Counted from the stretch's first letter, positions 7,376 to 15,465 are shown. The stretch: 33,303 nucleotides of DNA from Treponema sp. (GCA_031278095.1 JAITLC010000052.1:1-33303), one strand, 5' to 3'. Program-made: numbers and translations. Notes: generated by a model from the letters alone, not told the origin.

Positions 7376-8107
7376 TTAAAACGCCCAGTCCGTATCCACT
7401 TCAAAGATCCTGCGGAATGTTTCCCCCTGCAGTACTTCTTCCGCATCTCCAAGCGCGGCTATGCTTCCCCTGTCAATCAGGCAGATACGGTCGGCGTAAC
7501 GCCTTGCAAGCCTCAAGTCATGGAGGCTCAGGACAGCGCTCTTCCCCCTGCGGCAGAGTTCCTTTACCAGTTCCATGACCATGATCTGATATTTGGGATC
7601 GAGGTTGTTGACCGGTTCATCCATGAGCAGTATCTCTGCGCCCTGGGCAATGGAACGGGCTATAAGTATCCGCTGATACTCGCCGCCTGAAAGCTCGGTA
7701 ACGATCCTCTCCTCAAAACCTTCCAGGGCGGCAATTCGGATGGCTTCTTTTACCGCCGGATCTTCCCCCCTGTTTCCGGCATCCAAAAAAGGCCGCCGGG
7801 AAAAGCGGCCCTGTTCAACGGTTTCCCTGACGGTAAAAGCCCAGCGGGGCGCCGAATTCTGAAAGAGCATACTTATCCGTCTGGCCCGTTCCCGGAGTTT
7901 CAATACGGCGCAGTCCCTTCCGTCAAGGAGCGCCCTGCCCGAGAGAGGTTTTACAATTCCCGCGATTGTTTTAAGAAGAGTGGTTTTTCCGCCGCCGTTA
8001 GGCCCTGCCAGTACAAGCAGCTCTCCTGAGTCAACAGAAAAACTGATGTCTCTTATTATTTTTTTGCCGTGAAAACCTGCGCTGAGTTCTTCCAGCTTCA
8101 GTTTCAT
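7376..8107 (-). CDS. btuD: Cobalamin-type ABC importer ATPase
   Basis: ATPase of the FecE/BtuD class that powers import of a metal chelate through a FecCD permease. 243 residues. Walker A is GPNGGGKTT (35-43), signature LSGGEYQR, Walker B ILLMDEPVNNLD, H-loop LSLHDLRLA. Its start overlaps the permease stop (8104-8107, ATGA), so the pair is translationally coupled. The cobalamin riboswitch and receptor remnant upstream on the same strand argue for vitamin B12 rather than siderophore as substrate. The sequence of the ATPase alone would not distinguish them. Confidence 0.88.
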   Translation of the reverse strand: MKLKLEELSAGFHGKKIIRDISFSVDSGELLVLAGPNGGGKTTLLKTIAGIVKPLSGRALLDGRDCAVLKLRERARRISMLFQNSAPRWAFTVRETVEQGRFSRRPFLDAGNRGEDPAVKEAIRIAALEGFEERIVTELSGGEYQRILIARSIAQGAEILLMDEPVNNLDPKYQIMVMELVKELCRRGKSAVLSLHDLRLARRYADRICLIDRGSIAALGDAEEVLQGETFRRIFEVDTDWAF

Positions 8108-9129
8108 GATATTCCCCCGCTCCTGTTGTAACGGTAGAGGAGCCAGATAAAGAAGGGGGCTCCCAAAAGGGAAGTAATGATGCCCAGGGGCAGTTCCATA
8201 CTCCCAAAGGAACGGGCAGCCATATCCGCCAATAGCAGTAACAGTGCGCCTGTAATGGCCGAAAGGGGGAGAAGCCTCCGGTGAACCGGGCCTGAAAAGA
8301 TTCTGGCTATGTGTGGGGCAATAAGACCGACAAAACCGATGATCCCCGCAGAGGCAACCGCCGCTCCTGCGGCAAGGGAGGCTCCCAGGGCGGTGATAAA
8401 CCTGATCCTTCTCACCGCAACTCCCAGACTTTCCGCCTCTTCCTCACCCTGCAGGACAAGATCCAGGGCAGGGCCGCAGAAGACAATGCAGAGACTTCCT
8501 GCCGCCATGGCGGAAAGCTGTACCGGCAGGTTTTTCCAGGTACTTCCGTTGAGGCTTCCCAGGAGCCAGTAGTAAACCTGATAGAGATCCCGGTCGCGTA
8601 TGACCAGCATCAGGGAGAGCAGGGCGGAGAAGAAAGAACTCAGGGCAGTTCCCGCAAGGAGCAGCGTTACCGCGGATGAACGGCCCCTGCTCCGGGAAAG
8701 GGCAAAGGCCAGAAAAACTGCCAGAAGACTTCCTGCAAAGGCGCAGAGGGTAACGGCACCCGCGCCGATGAGGGGAAGCCTCCCTGCGAAACCGAAACTT
8801 ATTGCCGCGCCTGCGCCGAGGGCCGCTCCGGATGAACTCCCGATAACAAAAGGGTCTGCCAGGAGGTTTGTAAATATCCCCTGAAAGGCAGCCCCGGCAA
8901 TAGCAAGGGCTGCCCCTATAGCCATCGCAAGAATTATCCTGGGGAGTCTTATTTCAAATAGGATGATGGAAGCAGTCTGCGCCTCCGCGGTATTTCCCGT
9001 CAGTACGGCAAGAATATCATTCATGTTCAATTGAACCGAGCCTGAAAAAAGGCTCAGGAAAAAACAGGGCACGAGAAGGAGAGAAAGTAAAACCATGAGC
9101 AGAGTAAAAGATTTCTTCATGGCCGGCAT
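8104..9129 (-). CDS. btuC: Cobalamin-type ABC importer permease (FecCD/BtuC family)
   Basis: Polytopic inner-membrane permease, 341 residues from ATG 9129, about ten hydrophobic segments. Family hallmarks include the conserved FEIRLPRIILA segment near the N-terminus, GAAFQGIFTNLLADP, and the GIIGFVGLIAPHIAR coupling loop that contacts the ATPase. ATG 9129 and ATG 9120 are both possible (AGGGG lies 3 and 12 bases upstream). The frame extends to 9168 into the receptor remnant. It sits directly behind the remnant of a TonB-dependent receptor and in front of the ATPase gene. The substrate-binding protein normally encoded with these two is absent. Confidence 0.88.
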   Translation of the reverse strand: MPAMKKSFTLLMVLLSLLLVPCFFLSLFSGSVQLNMNDILAVLTGNTAEAQTASIILFEIRLPRIILAMAIGAALAIAGAAFQGIFTNLLADPFVIGSSSGAALGAGAAISFGFAGRLPLIGAGAVTLCAFAGSLLAVFLAFALSRSRGRSSAVTLLLAGTALSSFFSALLSLMLVIRDRDLYQVYYWLLGSLNGSTWKNLPVQLSAMAAGSLCIVFCGPALDLVLQGEEEAESLGVAVRRIRFITALGASLAAGAAVASAGIIGFVGLIAPHIARIFSGPVHRRLLPLSAITGALLLLLADMAARSFGSMELPLGIITSLLGAPFFIWLLYRYNRSGGIS

Positions 9130-9136
9130 AGTCCCC

Positions 9137-9470
9137 TCATGTATCTGTCTTCCCTGTGGGAATATCACAATTTATCTTCAATGCCAATGTCGCTGTAAAA
9201 CCCGGCATGGGATAACCGTCGAATGACTCATAGGATGTATTGAGGATATTGCGGCCTGCGGCAAAAACAGTAAAATTGCCGCCGAACTTTTGATTCACCG
9301 TAATATTCATAAGGAAGTATGAATCCAGTTTAGTTATATTTCCCGTATCCGTAAAACGGAGAGTTTCATAATGGCCGGAGATGAGCAGCGATCCTGTTTT
9401 CCGGGGGATATCCGGAGATACCCCGATGGTGTGTATGGGCATATAGGGAATCCGCTTGCGGTTTTTTATC
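9137..9470 (-). pseudogene. C-terminal end of a TonB-dependent receptor (BtuB-like) remnant
   Basis: The frame encodes the last barrel strands of an outer-membrane TonB-dependent receptor. IPYMPIHTIG matches the usual IPxH turn, followed by KLDSYFLMNITV, FAAGRNILNTSYE and GYPMPGFTATLAL, the standard receptor C-terminus. Only about 110 residues of a protein that normally exceeds 600 remain, with no signal peptide or plug. It runs backwards into the lipoprotein gene in another frame, so a deletion joined the two. The stop (TGA 9139-9137) lies just before the permease start. Confidence 0.8.
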
Positions 9471-9698
9471 CGTAGTACCGGTCAGGGTTTCGCTTGTGCT
9501 GTAATACACTCCATAGGAGCTTGCCCCGCTTACCGCGGCCCGGTTTACCGTAAGCTGTCCGTTTCCCGGTGTTGTTCCGGTAATCGAAGGCGTGCCGGGA
9601 ATACCTATATTGTCTGTTAATCCGGAACAGGCGGTACATACCAGAACCGCAATGCTCAGCCTCGTGAGTAATACCGACCATACATTTTTTCCGAACAT
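9366..9698 (-). pseudogene. 5' part of a lipoprotein gene with an FnIII-like module, fused by deletion
   Basis: ATG 9698 follows GGAGGAATC. The N-terminus has a hydrophobic stretch and lipobox VCTACSG, so the product would be lipid-anchored. Next comes a fibronectin-III-like segment (GTPSITGTTPGNGQLTV, then SYGVYYSTSETLTGT), common in spirochaetal surface lipoproteins. From about GTTDKKP onward the reading switches to an out-of-frame version of the receptor gene and ends at 9366. The 110-residue product is thus a chimera of a real N-terminus and a meaningless tail. It is the first gene under the cobalamin riboswitch. Confidence 0.7.
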
Positions 9699-9761
9699 GA
9701 TTCCTCCGGGCTCAACCCTCGAAGCCAGACTCTAGATAAAAAACCTCTGCGGTTCTTTTGT

Positions 9762-9948
9762 ATACCAAGGTTTCCTGGCTTCCGGACACACGGTTCTGCC
9801 GGCCTTCCCGGCGGGTTTGTCCCGGCCAGCGGCCTTCGCGGCAAATCCGCCGTTTCAGGCAGACGCCCAAAACATCCGGTTACAGTTACGGGTTAGCGGA
9901 GGATTCCCGGTCAAAGACCGGCCGCCTCACTTCCCTTGAAGCATACAA
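9762..9948 (-). ncRNA. Cobalamin riboswitch
   Basis: On the minus strand, the leader of the lipoprotein/receptor-btuC-btuD unit holds AAGGGAAGTGAGG near its 5' side, the core CCCGTAACTGTAACCGG (about 9886-9902), a variable stem region, and the B12 box AAGCCAGGAAACC ending at about 9765. These are the conserved blocks of adenosylcobalamin/aquocobalamin riboswitches in the right order and spacing. The P4-P5 part is less standard, carrying a CCGGTC/GACCGG stem. No clear terminator follows; control could be at the GGAGG ribosome site near 9703. Confidence 0.78.
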
Positions 9949-10005
9949 TTTTGTCATAAATGAAGTTTCTGAACAACTCTGTTGAAAACATACCCGTCCG
10001 CTCCG

Positions 10006-12114
10006 TCACCGGGATTCAGCGGATTCGGTCTCACTCATTACTGTGATTGACTGCATGGATGTTTCAAGATTCCGGGTTTTGTCCATCATATCATGGTAAC
10101 CTGTCTTTATTGCCTCCGCATTTTCCCGCAGGAGGACAAGGGCGGTGGTGATCTCCCGGCTTCCTATGGATAGTTCCCCCAGGCTGTTGATAAGTTCCGT
10201 CATAGTATAGGCAAAACTGTTTATCTCTTCCGCCATGGTACTGATCAGGGTGTCTGTTGCACCGGAACGGGCAGTGGTCGTCTTTATACCCTCAATGATA
10301 CTCGTTAACGTATTGGCGATATTCCTGGAATTTTCCCTGGTTGTTTCGGAAAGCCGGCGGATTTCGCCGGCTACCACCGCGAAGCCCCTGCCCGCATCCC
10401 CGGCGTGGGCCGCCTCAATGGCGGCGTTCATGGACAGGAGGTTGGTATTGGCGGCAATGCCGCCTATCACCTTTATGGTGGAACCGACGCCTTCAACGCC
10501 CCTGGAAATGGCTCCTACGGCTTCGATGGTTTCATGCATAGAGGCCCGGCCCTGTTCCACATTATTCACCAGATCCTGAAGAGCCGCCTGCTTCTTTTCG
10601 GCCATGTTGGCGGTATTGTTGATGGTAGCCATCATCTGTTCAATGGCGGCGGAAGATTCCTCAATAGCGGAGGCTTGCCGCATGATCTGATTGTTGAGGT
10701 TGTCGATGAGACCATTGATACCCTTCATAAAGTTAAGGGATTGTTCAACCTGGATGCCAAGGTTTTGGTTCAACTCATCAATAGTTTCCCGGTCTTCTTC
10801 AATAAGGGAAAGGCCGTAGTGGTGGCAGTTTTCCGGCCGGTTAAGGCCGTTGAAAATAGCAACCGCCATGCCGCGGCAACTCCCGTATCCGCAGGTGTTA
10901 CAGTCATATATATCCTGTTCGCCGTATTTCCTTAAGGTTTTATAAACCTCCGCCAGTTGATTGTCATCCGGCATTTTTAAGACATAGTTTTTGGAAAGGT
11001 CCCGGTAAGAACGGTCATAAAGACCTTTTTCCCAATGACGGGAAAGCACCTTAAAAACCCTTTTTTGATTTTTCGCTACGGATTTTGATCCGCCGTATTT
11101 CGCCTCCACTTCGGCGCGACGTTTCCAGATGTGGGCTTCCAGTTTGTCCATGGGGGTTTCGCCGTTCCTGGTGCCTGTTCCGCCGTTACAGCCTTTTTCG
11201 CAGTTAAGGCAGTCCACCAGGAGGGGCAGTTCCCCGTTTTTACCACCCCCGGAGCTTATGGTTTTAGCGGCGTCTGCCAGATAGGGGTAAATGGTGCGAA
11301 CCCCTTCAATCTTCCGGGTTACCCTGCCGATACCGGGGTTGTAGCGTTCCGCGGTAATGAGGAGTCCCCCGGGCATGGAAAAGGTTACCGCCCGTTCCGC
11401 CGGCGGATTATCATATTCCAGGGCCTTAAACGAAGCAAGGTTCACCTTCTGCCGTTCCAGATATTCGTACAAAGCCACGAAAGTAACGTTGTAGTCCCCC
11501 AGGTTCGTTTCGTCAAATTCCCGCCGCTTGGCGATACAGGGAGAGAGAACGGCGATTTTGTAATTCTTGTACTGGGGGTGGTACTTCCGGATCATTTTGA
11601 TGATATGCAGCATGGGACTATCCGCCGGGGCAAGATAGGGGAGCAGCTCAGGGTAATAAATTTCAATATAAGTTACGATGGCCGGACAGGGCTGGGCTAT
11701 ACAGAAAGAAGGGTGTTTTTCTTTTATGTACTTCATATAGGAAAAGACGGTAAGTTCCGCGCCGAAGCTCACATCAAAGACCGCCTCCACTCCCCGTGAT
11801 TTCAGATAACCGTTCAGGTTGAGGTAACGGTCCGGGAAATTGGAAGCCGCCGCCGGAGCGACAATGGCGATGATCTTTTCCTTTTTGTCCAGGGCGCTGA
11901 AAAACGCGGCTGAATCATCCACAATAAGCCGCGCTTGGTGGGTGCAGGCGTGGATACAATTTCCGCAGCCTATGCAGAGATTGTGGTTTATGGTTACCTT
12001 CTCTCCGGCGCCGTTGTTGCAGTATTTTACCGGGCAGGCCGCGATACAGGCATGACAGTTAACACATTTTTCCTCATCAACCCTGATGACCGGTGTTAAT
12101 TCGTTCGTCCTCAT
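10006..12114 (-). CDS. Ferredoxin/[FeFe]-hydrogenase/Fe-S/MCP chemoreceptor fusion
   Basis: 702-residue soluble protein joining four modules. (1) Two [4Fe-4S] ferredoxin motifs, Cys17/20/23/27 and Cys47/50/53/57. (2) An H-cluster domain, about 75-315: L1 AQPCPAIV (Cys143), L2 SPCIAKRRE (Cys193, Lys196), L3 NCEKGCNGG (Cys305, Cys309). The four cluster cysteines are kept, but the proton-transfer Cys of TSCCP is Pro. (3) An Fe-S domain with Cys405/408/413/430 (CNTCGYGSC). (4) An MCP signalling domain with hairpin [20 protein letters not shown] (about 556-575). No membrane segment or HAMP. This matches the sensory, chemotaxis-linked [FeFe] hydrogenase class (HydS-like). Likely role: cytoplasmic H2 or redox sensor for CheA/CheW. 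ATG 12114 follows AAAGGAGG at ideal distance. Monocistronic. Confidence 0.92.
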   Translation of the reverse strand: MRTNELTPVIRVDEEKCVNCHACIAACPVKYCNNGAGEKVTINHNLCIGCGNCIHACTHQARLIVDDSAAFFSALDKKEKIIAIVAPAAASNFPDRYLNLNGYLKSRGVEAVFDVSFGAELTVFSYMKYIKEKHPSFCIAQPCPAIVTYIEIYYPELLPYLAPADSPMLHIIKMIRKYHPQYKNYKIAVLSPCIAKRREFDETNLGDYNVTFVALYEYLERQKVNLASFKALEYDNPPAERAVTFSMPGGLLITAERYNPGIGRVTRKIEGVRTIYPYLADAAKTISSGGGKNGELPLLVDCLNCEKGCNGGTGTRNGETPMDKLEAHIWKRRAEVEAKYGGSKSVAKNQKRVFKVLSRHWEKGLYDRSYRDLSKNYVLKMPDDNQLAEVYKTLRKYGEQDIYDCNTCGYGSCRGMAVAIFNGLNRPENCHHYGLSLIEEDRETIDELNQNLGIQVEQSLNFMKGINGLIDNLNNQIMRQASAIEESSAAIEQMMATINNTANMAEKKQAALQDLVNNVEQGRASMHETIEAVGAISRGVEGVGSTIKVIGGIAANTNLLSMNAAIEAAHAGDAGRGFAVVAGEIRRLSETTRENSRNIANTLTSIIEGIKTTTARSGATDTLISTMAEEINSFAYTMTELINSLGELSIGSREITTALVLLRENAEAIKTGYHDMMDKTRNLETSMQSITVMSETESAESR

Positions 12115-12156
12115 AGACCACCTCCTTTAAAATATCACAATTTCACATAGTATCTT

Positions 12157-12297
12157 GAGCCTGTTCCAAAACTAATTGGCTGTACGCTAAGGCGCACGGT
12201 TTTGGAACAGGCTCCCGGAAAAACCGGTCAAAAGCCCCGGTTTTTCCTCAAATCCAGGGAATCCGTTCCAAAAACCGGGGTTTTGGAACGGCTTCCC
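12157..12297 (+). repeat. Family A three-hairpin repeat
   Basis: Stem 1: GAGCCTGTTCCAAAAC (12157-12172) with a perfect 16-base complement at 12199-12214. Stem 2: GGAAAAACCGG/CCGGTTTTTCC. Stem 3: CCGTTCCAAAAACC/GGTTTTGGAACGG. Same order as 18697-18812. It sits upstream of the hydrogenase-MCP gene. Confidence 0.75.
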
Positions 12298-12299
12298 TT

Positions 12300-12435
12300 T
12301 ATATAGAGTTTATCCATAATGTAGACACATTATGGATAAACTTCCTTGAAAACCGCATTTTTCCAGCCTTTAAACTGCGAAAATGCAAGGTCTGTCCGCA
12401 AAGTAACCGACTTTGTGGACAGATGCTATATAGAG
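12300..12435 (-). repeat. Family B repeat with flanking direct repeat TATATAGAG
   Basis: Hairpin GTTTATCCATAAT/ATTATGGATAAAC (12308-12341), a middle GCATTTTT/GAAAATGC stem, then GTCTGTCCGCAAAG/CTTTGTGGACAG. Inverted relative to 27342-27471. TATATAGAG occurs at 12300-12308 and again at 12427-12435, a possible 9-base target duplication; a TA duplication is the alternative reading. Confidence 0.72.
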
Positions 12436-12635
12436 CCTTTCCCAAAACCCTGTAAAATAAGCAAAAGCAACTGAGGAGGGGGTATAGAAAAAACGAAAGA
12501 AACCTTGTTAAGATGGAGTTATAAACAATCAACACAAGGAGGCTCTCACTGTAAAAACTATAACAGAAATCACCGGAGGAGCGCAAGGGCTCCTGAATAT
12601 ATCCCGGCAATGCCCAGGGCAATGCCCGGTTTACC
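12436..12635 (+). pseudogene. Possible transposase-gene remnant cut by a repeat (uncertain)
   Basis: After AAGGAGG (12538-12544) an open frame begins at about 12550 without a normal start codon: VKTITEITGGAQGLLNIS, then tandem CAATGCCCGG-like units. It runs into the family C repeat at 12636. The upstream 12436-12540 has the look of an insertion-sequence end (CCTTTCCCAAAACCC). I cannot name a family. The whole 12115-12855 interval otherwise holds only repeats. Confidence 0.25.
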
Positions 12636-12719
12636 ACTTTAATGCGGTATGTGTGCAATGAAATGAGCGCATACACGGGGAAATGCTGAATTGGCGTCAT
12701 TTAATCAGCGTTTCCCTAA
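12636..12719 (+). repeat. Family C repeat, copy 1
   Basis: About 84 bases nearly identical to 29147-29229, from ACTTTAATGCGGTAT to GCGTTTCCCTAA. It includes a stem GGGAAATGCTGA/TCAGCGTTTCCC. Copy 1 abuts the family D repeat. Confidence 0.7.
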
Positions 12720-12727
12720 CGTTTCCC

Positions 12728-12799
12728 TCGACGGCCTTCATTTTTACCCGAATTCCCTTCTATTCGTGCGGCTCGTGGTTATCTTAAACCGGGAATAGC
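12728..12799 (+). repeat. Family D repeat, copy 1
   Basis: About 70 bases matching 23012-23081: TCGACGGCCTTCATTTTT, then GAATTC-CTTCT and GGTTATCTTAAACCGGGAAT. It lies just upstream of the helicase gene and may carry part of its promoter region. Confidence 0.6.
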
Positions 12800-12855
12800 C
12801 GGCATCGCGGTTTTCCCTCTTCTCTTCCCGGTCTGTTTTTTGGTATCATCCGGTA

Positions 12856-15027
12856 ATGTCAAAATTGGATATAGAAGCGGAGCTTAACGGCCCCCAGATC
12901 GAGGCGGTCAGGGCGATTGAAGGGCCGGTACTGATCATCGCCGGAGCAGGTTCGGGAAAAACCAGAGTAATAACCTTCCGTATCGCCCATATGCTGGAAA
13001 AAGGCATTCCCCAGTCATCAATTCTTGCCCTCACCTTTACCAACAAGGCAGCCAGGGAGATGGAAAGCAGGGTAAAGGAACTGACGGGCCGCAAGCTTAC
13101 CCAGCTTACGGTAAATACTTTCCATGCCTTCGGACTCAAGATACTCCGGGAAGAGATTGAGATTCTCGGTTACCGGAAAAATTTTTCGATCTACGATGAA
13201 TCGGACAAGATACAGTTGATCAAGGATTCTCTGCGCGACTGCAAAATTTCCCCGGAAGGCGTTGACCTTTATAAACTTTCCCGGATCTTCTCAAACATCA
13301 AGGAAGGCCGTCTCCGCTGGAGCAATAAAAGCGGTACTGTTCCTGTGGCAGATTCTGTCTGGGAGCCTGTGTACCGTGAATATCAGGATAGTTTGAAAAT
13401 TTACAATGCTCTTGACTTTGACGATCTTATTATCACTCCCATAATGCTTTTTGAAGAATATGGGGAGATACTAGAGAAGCACCGTCAGCGTTACCGTTAC
13501 ATCATGGTTGATGAATTTCAGGATACCAGCGGAACCCAGTACCGTATGATGAAGCTTCTTGCAGATAACAATATCTGTGTTGTCGGAGATGATGATCAGT
13601 CCATATATTCCTGGCGGGGCGCCAGCTATGAAAACATCATGAATTTTGAAAAGGACTTTCCCGGCGCCCTGGAGATAAAGCTGGAGCAGAACTACCGTTC
13701 CACCGCCACGATTCTTGAGGCGGCAAACGGTGTCATTGCCAATAATACCAACCGCAAGGAAAAAAAGCTCTGGTCGGGAAACGACGGAGGAAATGCCATA
13801 GAACTCATGACGCCGGAGAATGAAACCGAAGAGGCAGGCATCATTGCCCGGGAGATTCGCACGTTGAAGCTGCAGGAGAATCTCCGTTACAGCGACTTTG
13901 GAGTACTTCTGCGCACCAATTCCCTCATGAGAACAATTGAAGAAGCCTTTCTTGCCGAGGATATTCCGTACAAGGTTTCAGGCGGCACAAGTTTTTTTCA
14001 ATGGAAGGAGATAAAGGATATTCTCTCTTATCTGCGGGTCATAGCAAATCCCGATGACGATGTGAATCTTTTGCGGATCGTCAACACTCCCCGCAGGGGC
14101 ATAGGCAAGGCAGGCGTAGAACGGATTTCCGCTCTGGCAAAGAAAAACCATTCGAGTATATGGGATGCGATGGTTCGTGTCCGTCATGCGGTCAATGCCG
14201 GGGAAGGACAGGATCTTTTTCAGGGTGAACAGCCGCCTGAACGGAGCGTGGAAAGCGGCAAGCATGACATCGGAGACTTTGTGAGTCTTATTGAATTCTA
14301 CCGTGATGAGATCGTCGGCCGCCGCAGCCCTCTGCACGAAAAATGGATTCTCTCAAAGAAAGTTCAGTCACTCATCGACAAGATCAATTACTGGGGTCAT
14401 CTCCTGAGCGAGTACAGCAAGAATGAAAAGACTGCCCGCTGGAAATATACCAACCTCGAATACTTTATTCAGCTTATCGAACGCTGGGAACAGGATCCGG
14501 ATAACCTTGATCCCGGTCTCTATGCCTACCTTAACCGTATAAGTCTTATCACCAGGGATGACGGCGAGACTGAAAATTCAGGCAAGGTAAACCTCATGAC
14601 CATCCACGCGGCCAAAGGTCTTGAGTTCCCCGTTGTTTTCATTGCCGGAGCGGAGCAGGGGATCATTCCCCATGAGCGGAGCCTTGGAAAGCCGGCCGGA
14701 CCTGCGACAGCAGGTGTCGAAGCTCCGGTTCGCGATTCCCCTCCTGAAGACGGAGAAGAAAACGGGGAAGTGAATTCTCTGGAAGAGGAACGGAGACTCT
14801 TCTACGTTGCCATTACCAGGGCGCGGGACAAACTCTTTATATCAAGCTGCCGCCGCCGGCGCAGGCTCCGGGATGTCATTGACTGTGTGCTTTCGCCTTT
14901 CATCGCCGAAATTCCCGGCGGCCTCATTGCGGAGCATCAGGAAGAGAAGGTTGTAGACAACCCCGAGGCCGCGCAGAACTACTTTGCCCTGCTCCGCCGG
15001 CGCCTTGCGGAAACAGCCGGGAGCTGA
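12856..15027 (+). CDS. pcrA: UvrD/PcrA-family ATP-dependent DNA helicase
   Basis: SF1 helicase acting in DNA repair and replication restart. 723 residues, usual for PcrA. Q-motif Gln14, Walker A AGAGSGKT (29-36), motif Ia FTNKAAREM, Walker B MVDEFQDTS (Asp219/Glu220), motif III GDDDQSIYSWRGA, motif IV EQNYRS, motif V MTIHAAKGLEFPVVF, motif VI FYVAITRARDKLF. A 30-residue acidic insert lies between the HERSL segment and EEERRLFYV, where related proteins have a short loop. No Shine-Dalgarno sequence precedes ATG 12856. TATCAT at 12844-12849 ends 6 bases before the ATG, so the mRNA may be leaderless; no good -35 is visible. Confidence 0.95.
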   Translation: MSKLDIEAELNGPQIEAVRAIEGPVLIIAGAGSGKTRVITFRIAHMLEKGIPQSSILALTFTNKAAREMESRVKELTGRKLTQLTVNTFHAFGLKILREEIEILGYRKNFSIYDESDKIQLIKDSLRDCKISPEGVDLYKLSRIFSNIKEGRLRWSNKSGTVPVADSVWEPVYREYQDSLKIYNALDFDDLIITPIMLFEEYGEILEKHRQRYRYIMVDEFQDTSGTQYRMMKLLADNNICVVGDDDQSIYSWRGASYENIMNFEKDFPGALEIKLEQNYRSTATILEAANGVIANNTNRKEKKLWSGNDGGNAIELMTPENETEEAGIIAREIRTLKLQENLRYSDFGVLLRTNSLMRTIEEAFLAEDIPYKVSGGTSFFQWKEIKDILSYLRVIANPDDDVNLLRIVNTPRRGIGKAGVERISALAKKNHSSIWDAMVRVRHAVNAGEGQDLFQGEQPPERSVESGKHDIGDFVSLIEFYRDEIVGRRSPLHEKWILSKKVQSLIDKINYWGHLLSEYSKNEKTARWKYTNLEYFIQLIERWEQDPDNLDPGLYAYLNRISLITRDDGETENSGKVNLMTIHAAKGLEFPVVFIAGAEQGIIPHERSLGKPAGPATAGVEAPVRDSPPEDGEENGEVNSLEEERRLFYVAITRARDKLFISSCRRRRRLRDVIDCVLSPFIAEIPGGLIAEHQEEKVVDNPEAAQNYFALLRRRLAETAGS

Positions 15028-15052
15028 GCAGACTGTCTTCCAGATCAATGGT

Positions 15053-15081
15053 TTGACAACGGCTCTATATTTTACTATACT
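15053..15081 (+). promoter_or_regulatory. Near-consensus sigma-70 promoter giving a leaderless mRNA
   Basis: TTGACA (15053-15058), 17-base spacer, TATACT (15076-15081). The expected start point, about 7 bases downstream, coincides with the A of ATG 15088. Confidence 0.82.
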
Positions 15082-15087
15082 AAGAGA

Positions 15088-15465
15088 ATGACACAGTCTC
15101 TTGAAGATTACCTTGAGATGGTGAGTTTTCTCTCCGACGAAGGGGAAGTCCGGGTAACGGATATTGCCGGAAGACTCAAGGTCTCAAAGCCTTCGGTACT
15201 GAGCGCCCTCAAGGTTTTGGAAGAACAGGGCTGCCTGGAACACCAGCGCTACCGGGGGGTGAGACTTACGGCCAAGGGGGCTATTCAGGCGGCAGAGATT
15301 CGGGAACGGCACGATTTTCTCACGGACTTCCTTCGGGATACTCTGGGGGTGAGTCCCGAAACAGCCGAGAAAGATGCCTGTAAAATGGAACACATGCTCT
15401 CCGAAGAAACCTTTATCAAGATGAAAAAATTTTTCCGCAAGAACACCAAAGAAAAAATAAGATAG
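15088..15465 (+). CDS. DtxR/MntR-family metal-dependent transcription regulator
   Basis: 125-residue DNA-binding repressor. N-terminal winged helix (VRVTDIAGRLKVSKPSVLSALKVLEEQG) followed by the metal-binding dimerisation helix region. Candidate metal ligands: Asp7 and Glu10 (EDYLE), the His of IRERHDFL, and DACKMEHML, which has the Cys-x-x-Glu-His spacing of DtxR rather than the Glu-x-x-Glu-His of MntR. The SH3-like third domain is absent, as in MntR and short TroR-like proteins. Metal (Fe or Mn) is not decidable by eye. The promoter is near consensus and places the transcript start on the initiation codon; no ribosome site exists. No obvious target operon is adjacent. Confidence 0.85.
   Translation: MTQSLEDYLEMVSFLSDEGEVRVTDIAGRLKVSKPSVLSALKVLEEQGCLEHQRYRGVRLTAKGAIQAAEIRERHDFLTDFLRDTLGVSPETAEKDACKMEHMLSEETFIKMKKFFRKNTKEKIR

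Noticed and set aside
12299..12700. 133-residue minus-strand frame
   Set aside because: It is composed of family B and C repeat DNA and the possible transposase scrap, and has no ribosome site.
14690..14790. Frameshift or insertion in the helicase between the HERSL segment and motif VI
   Set aside because: The frame stays open and both flanking motifs are intact; an acidic surface loop of ~30 residues is tolerable in this family.
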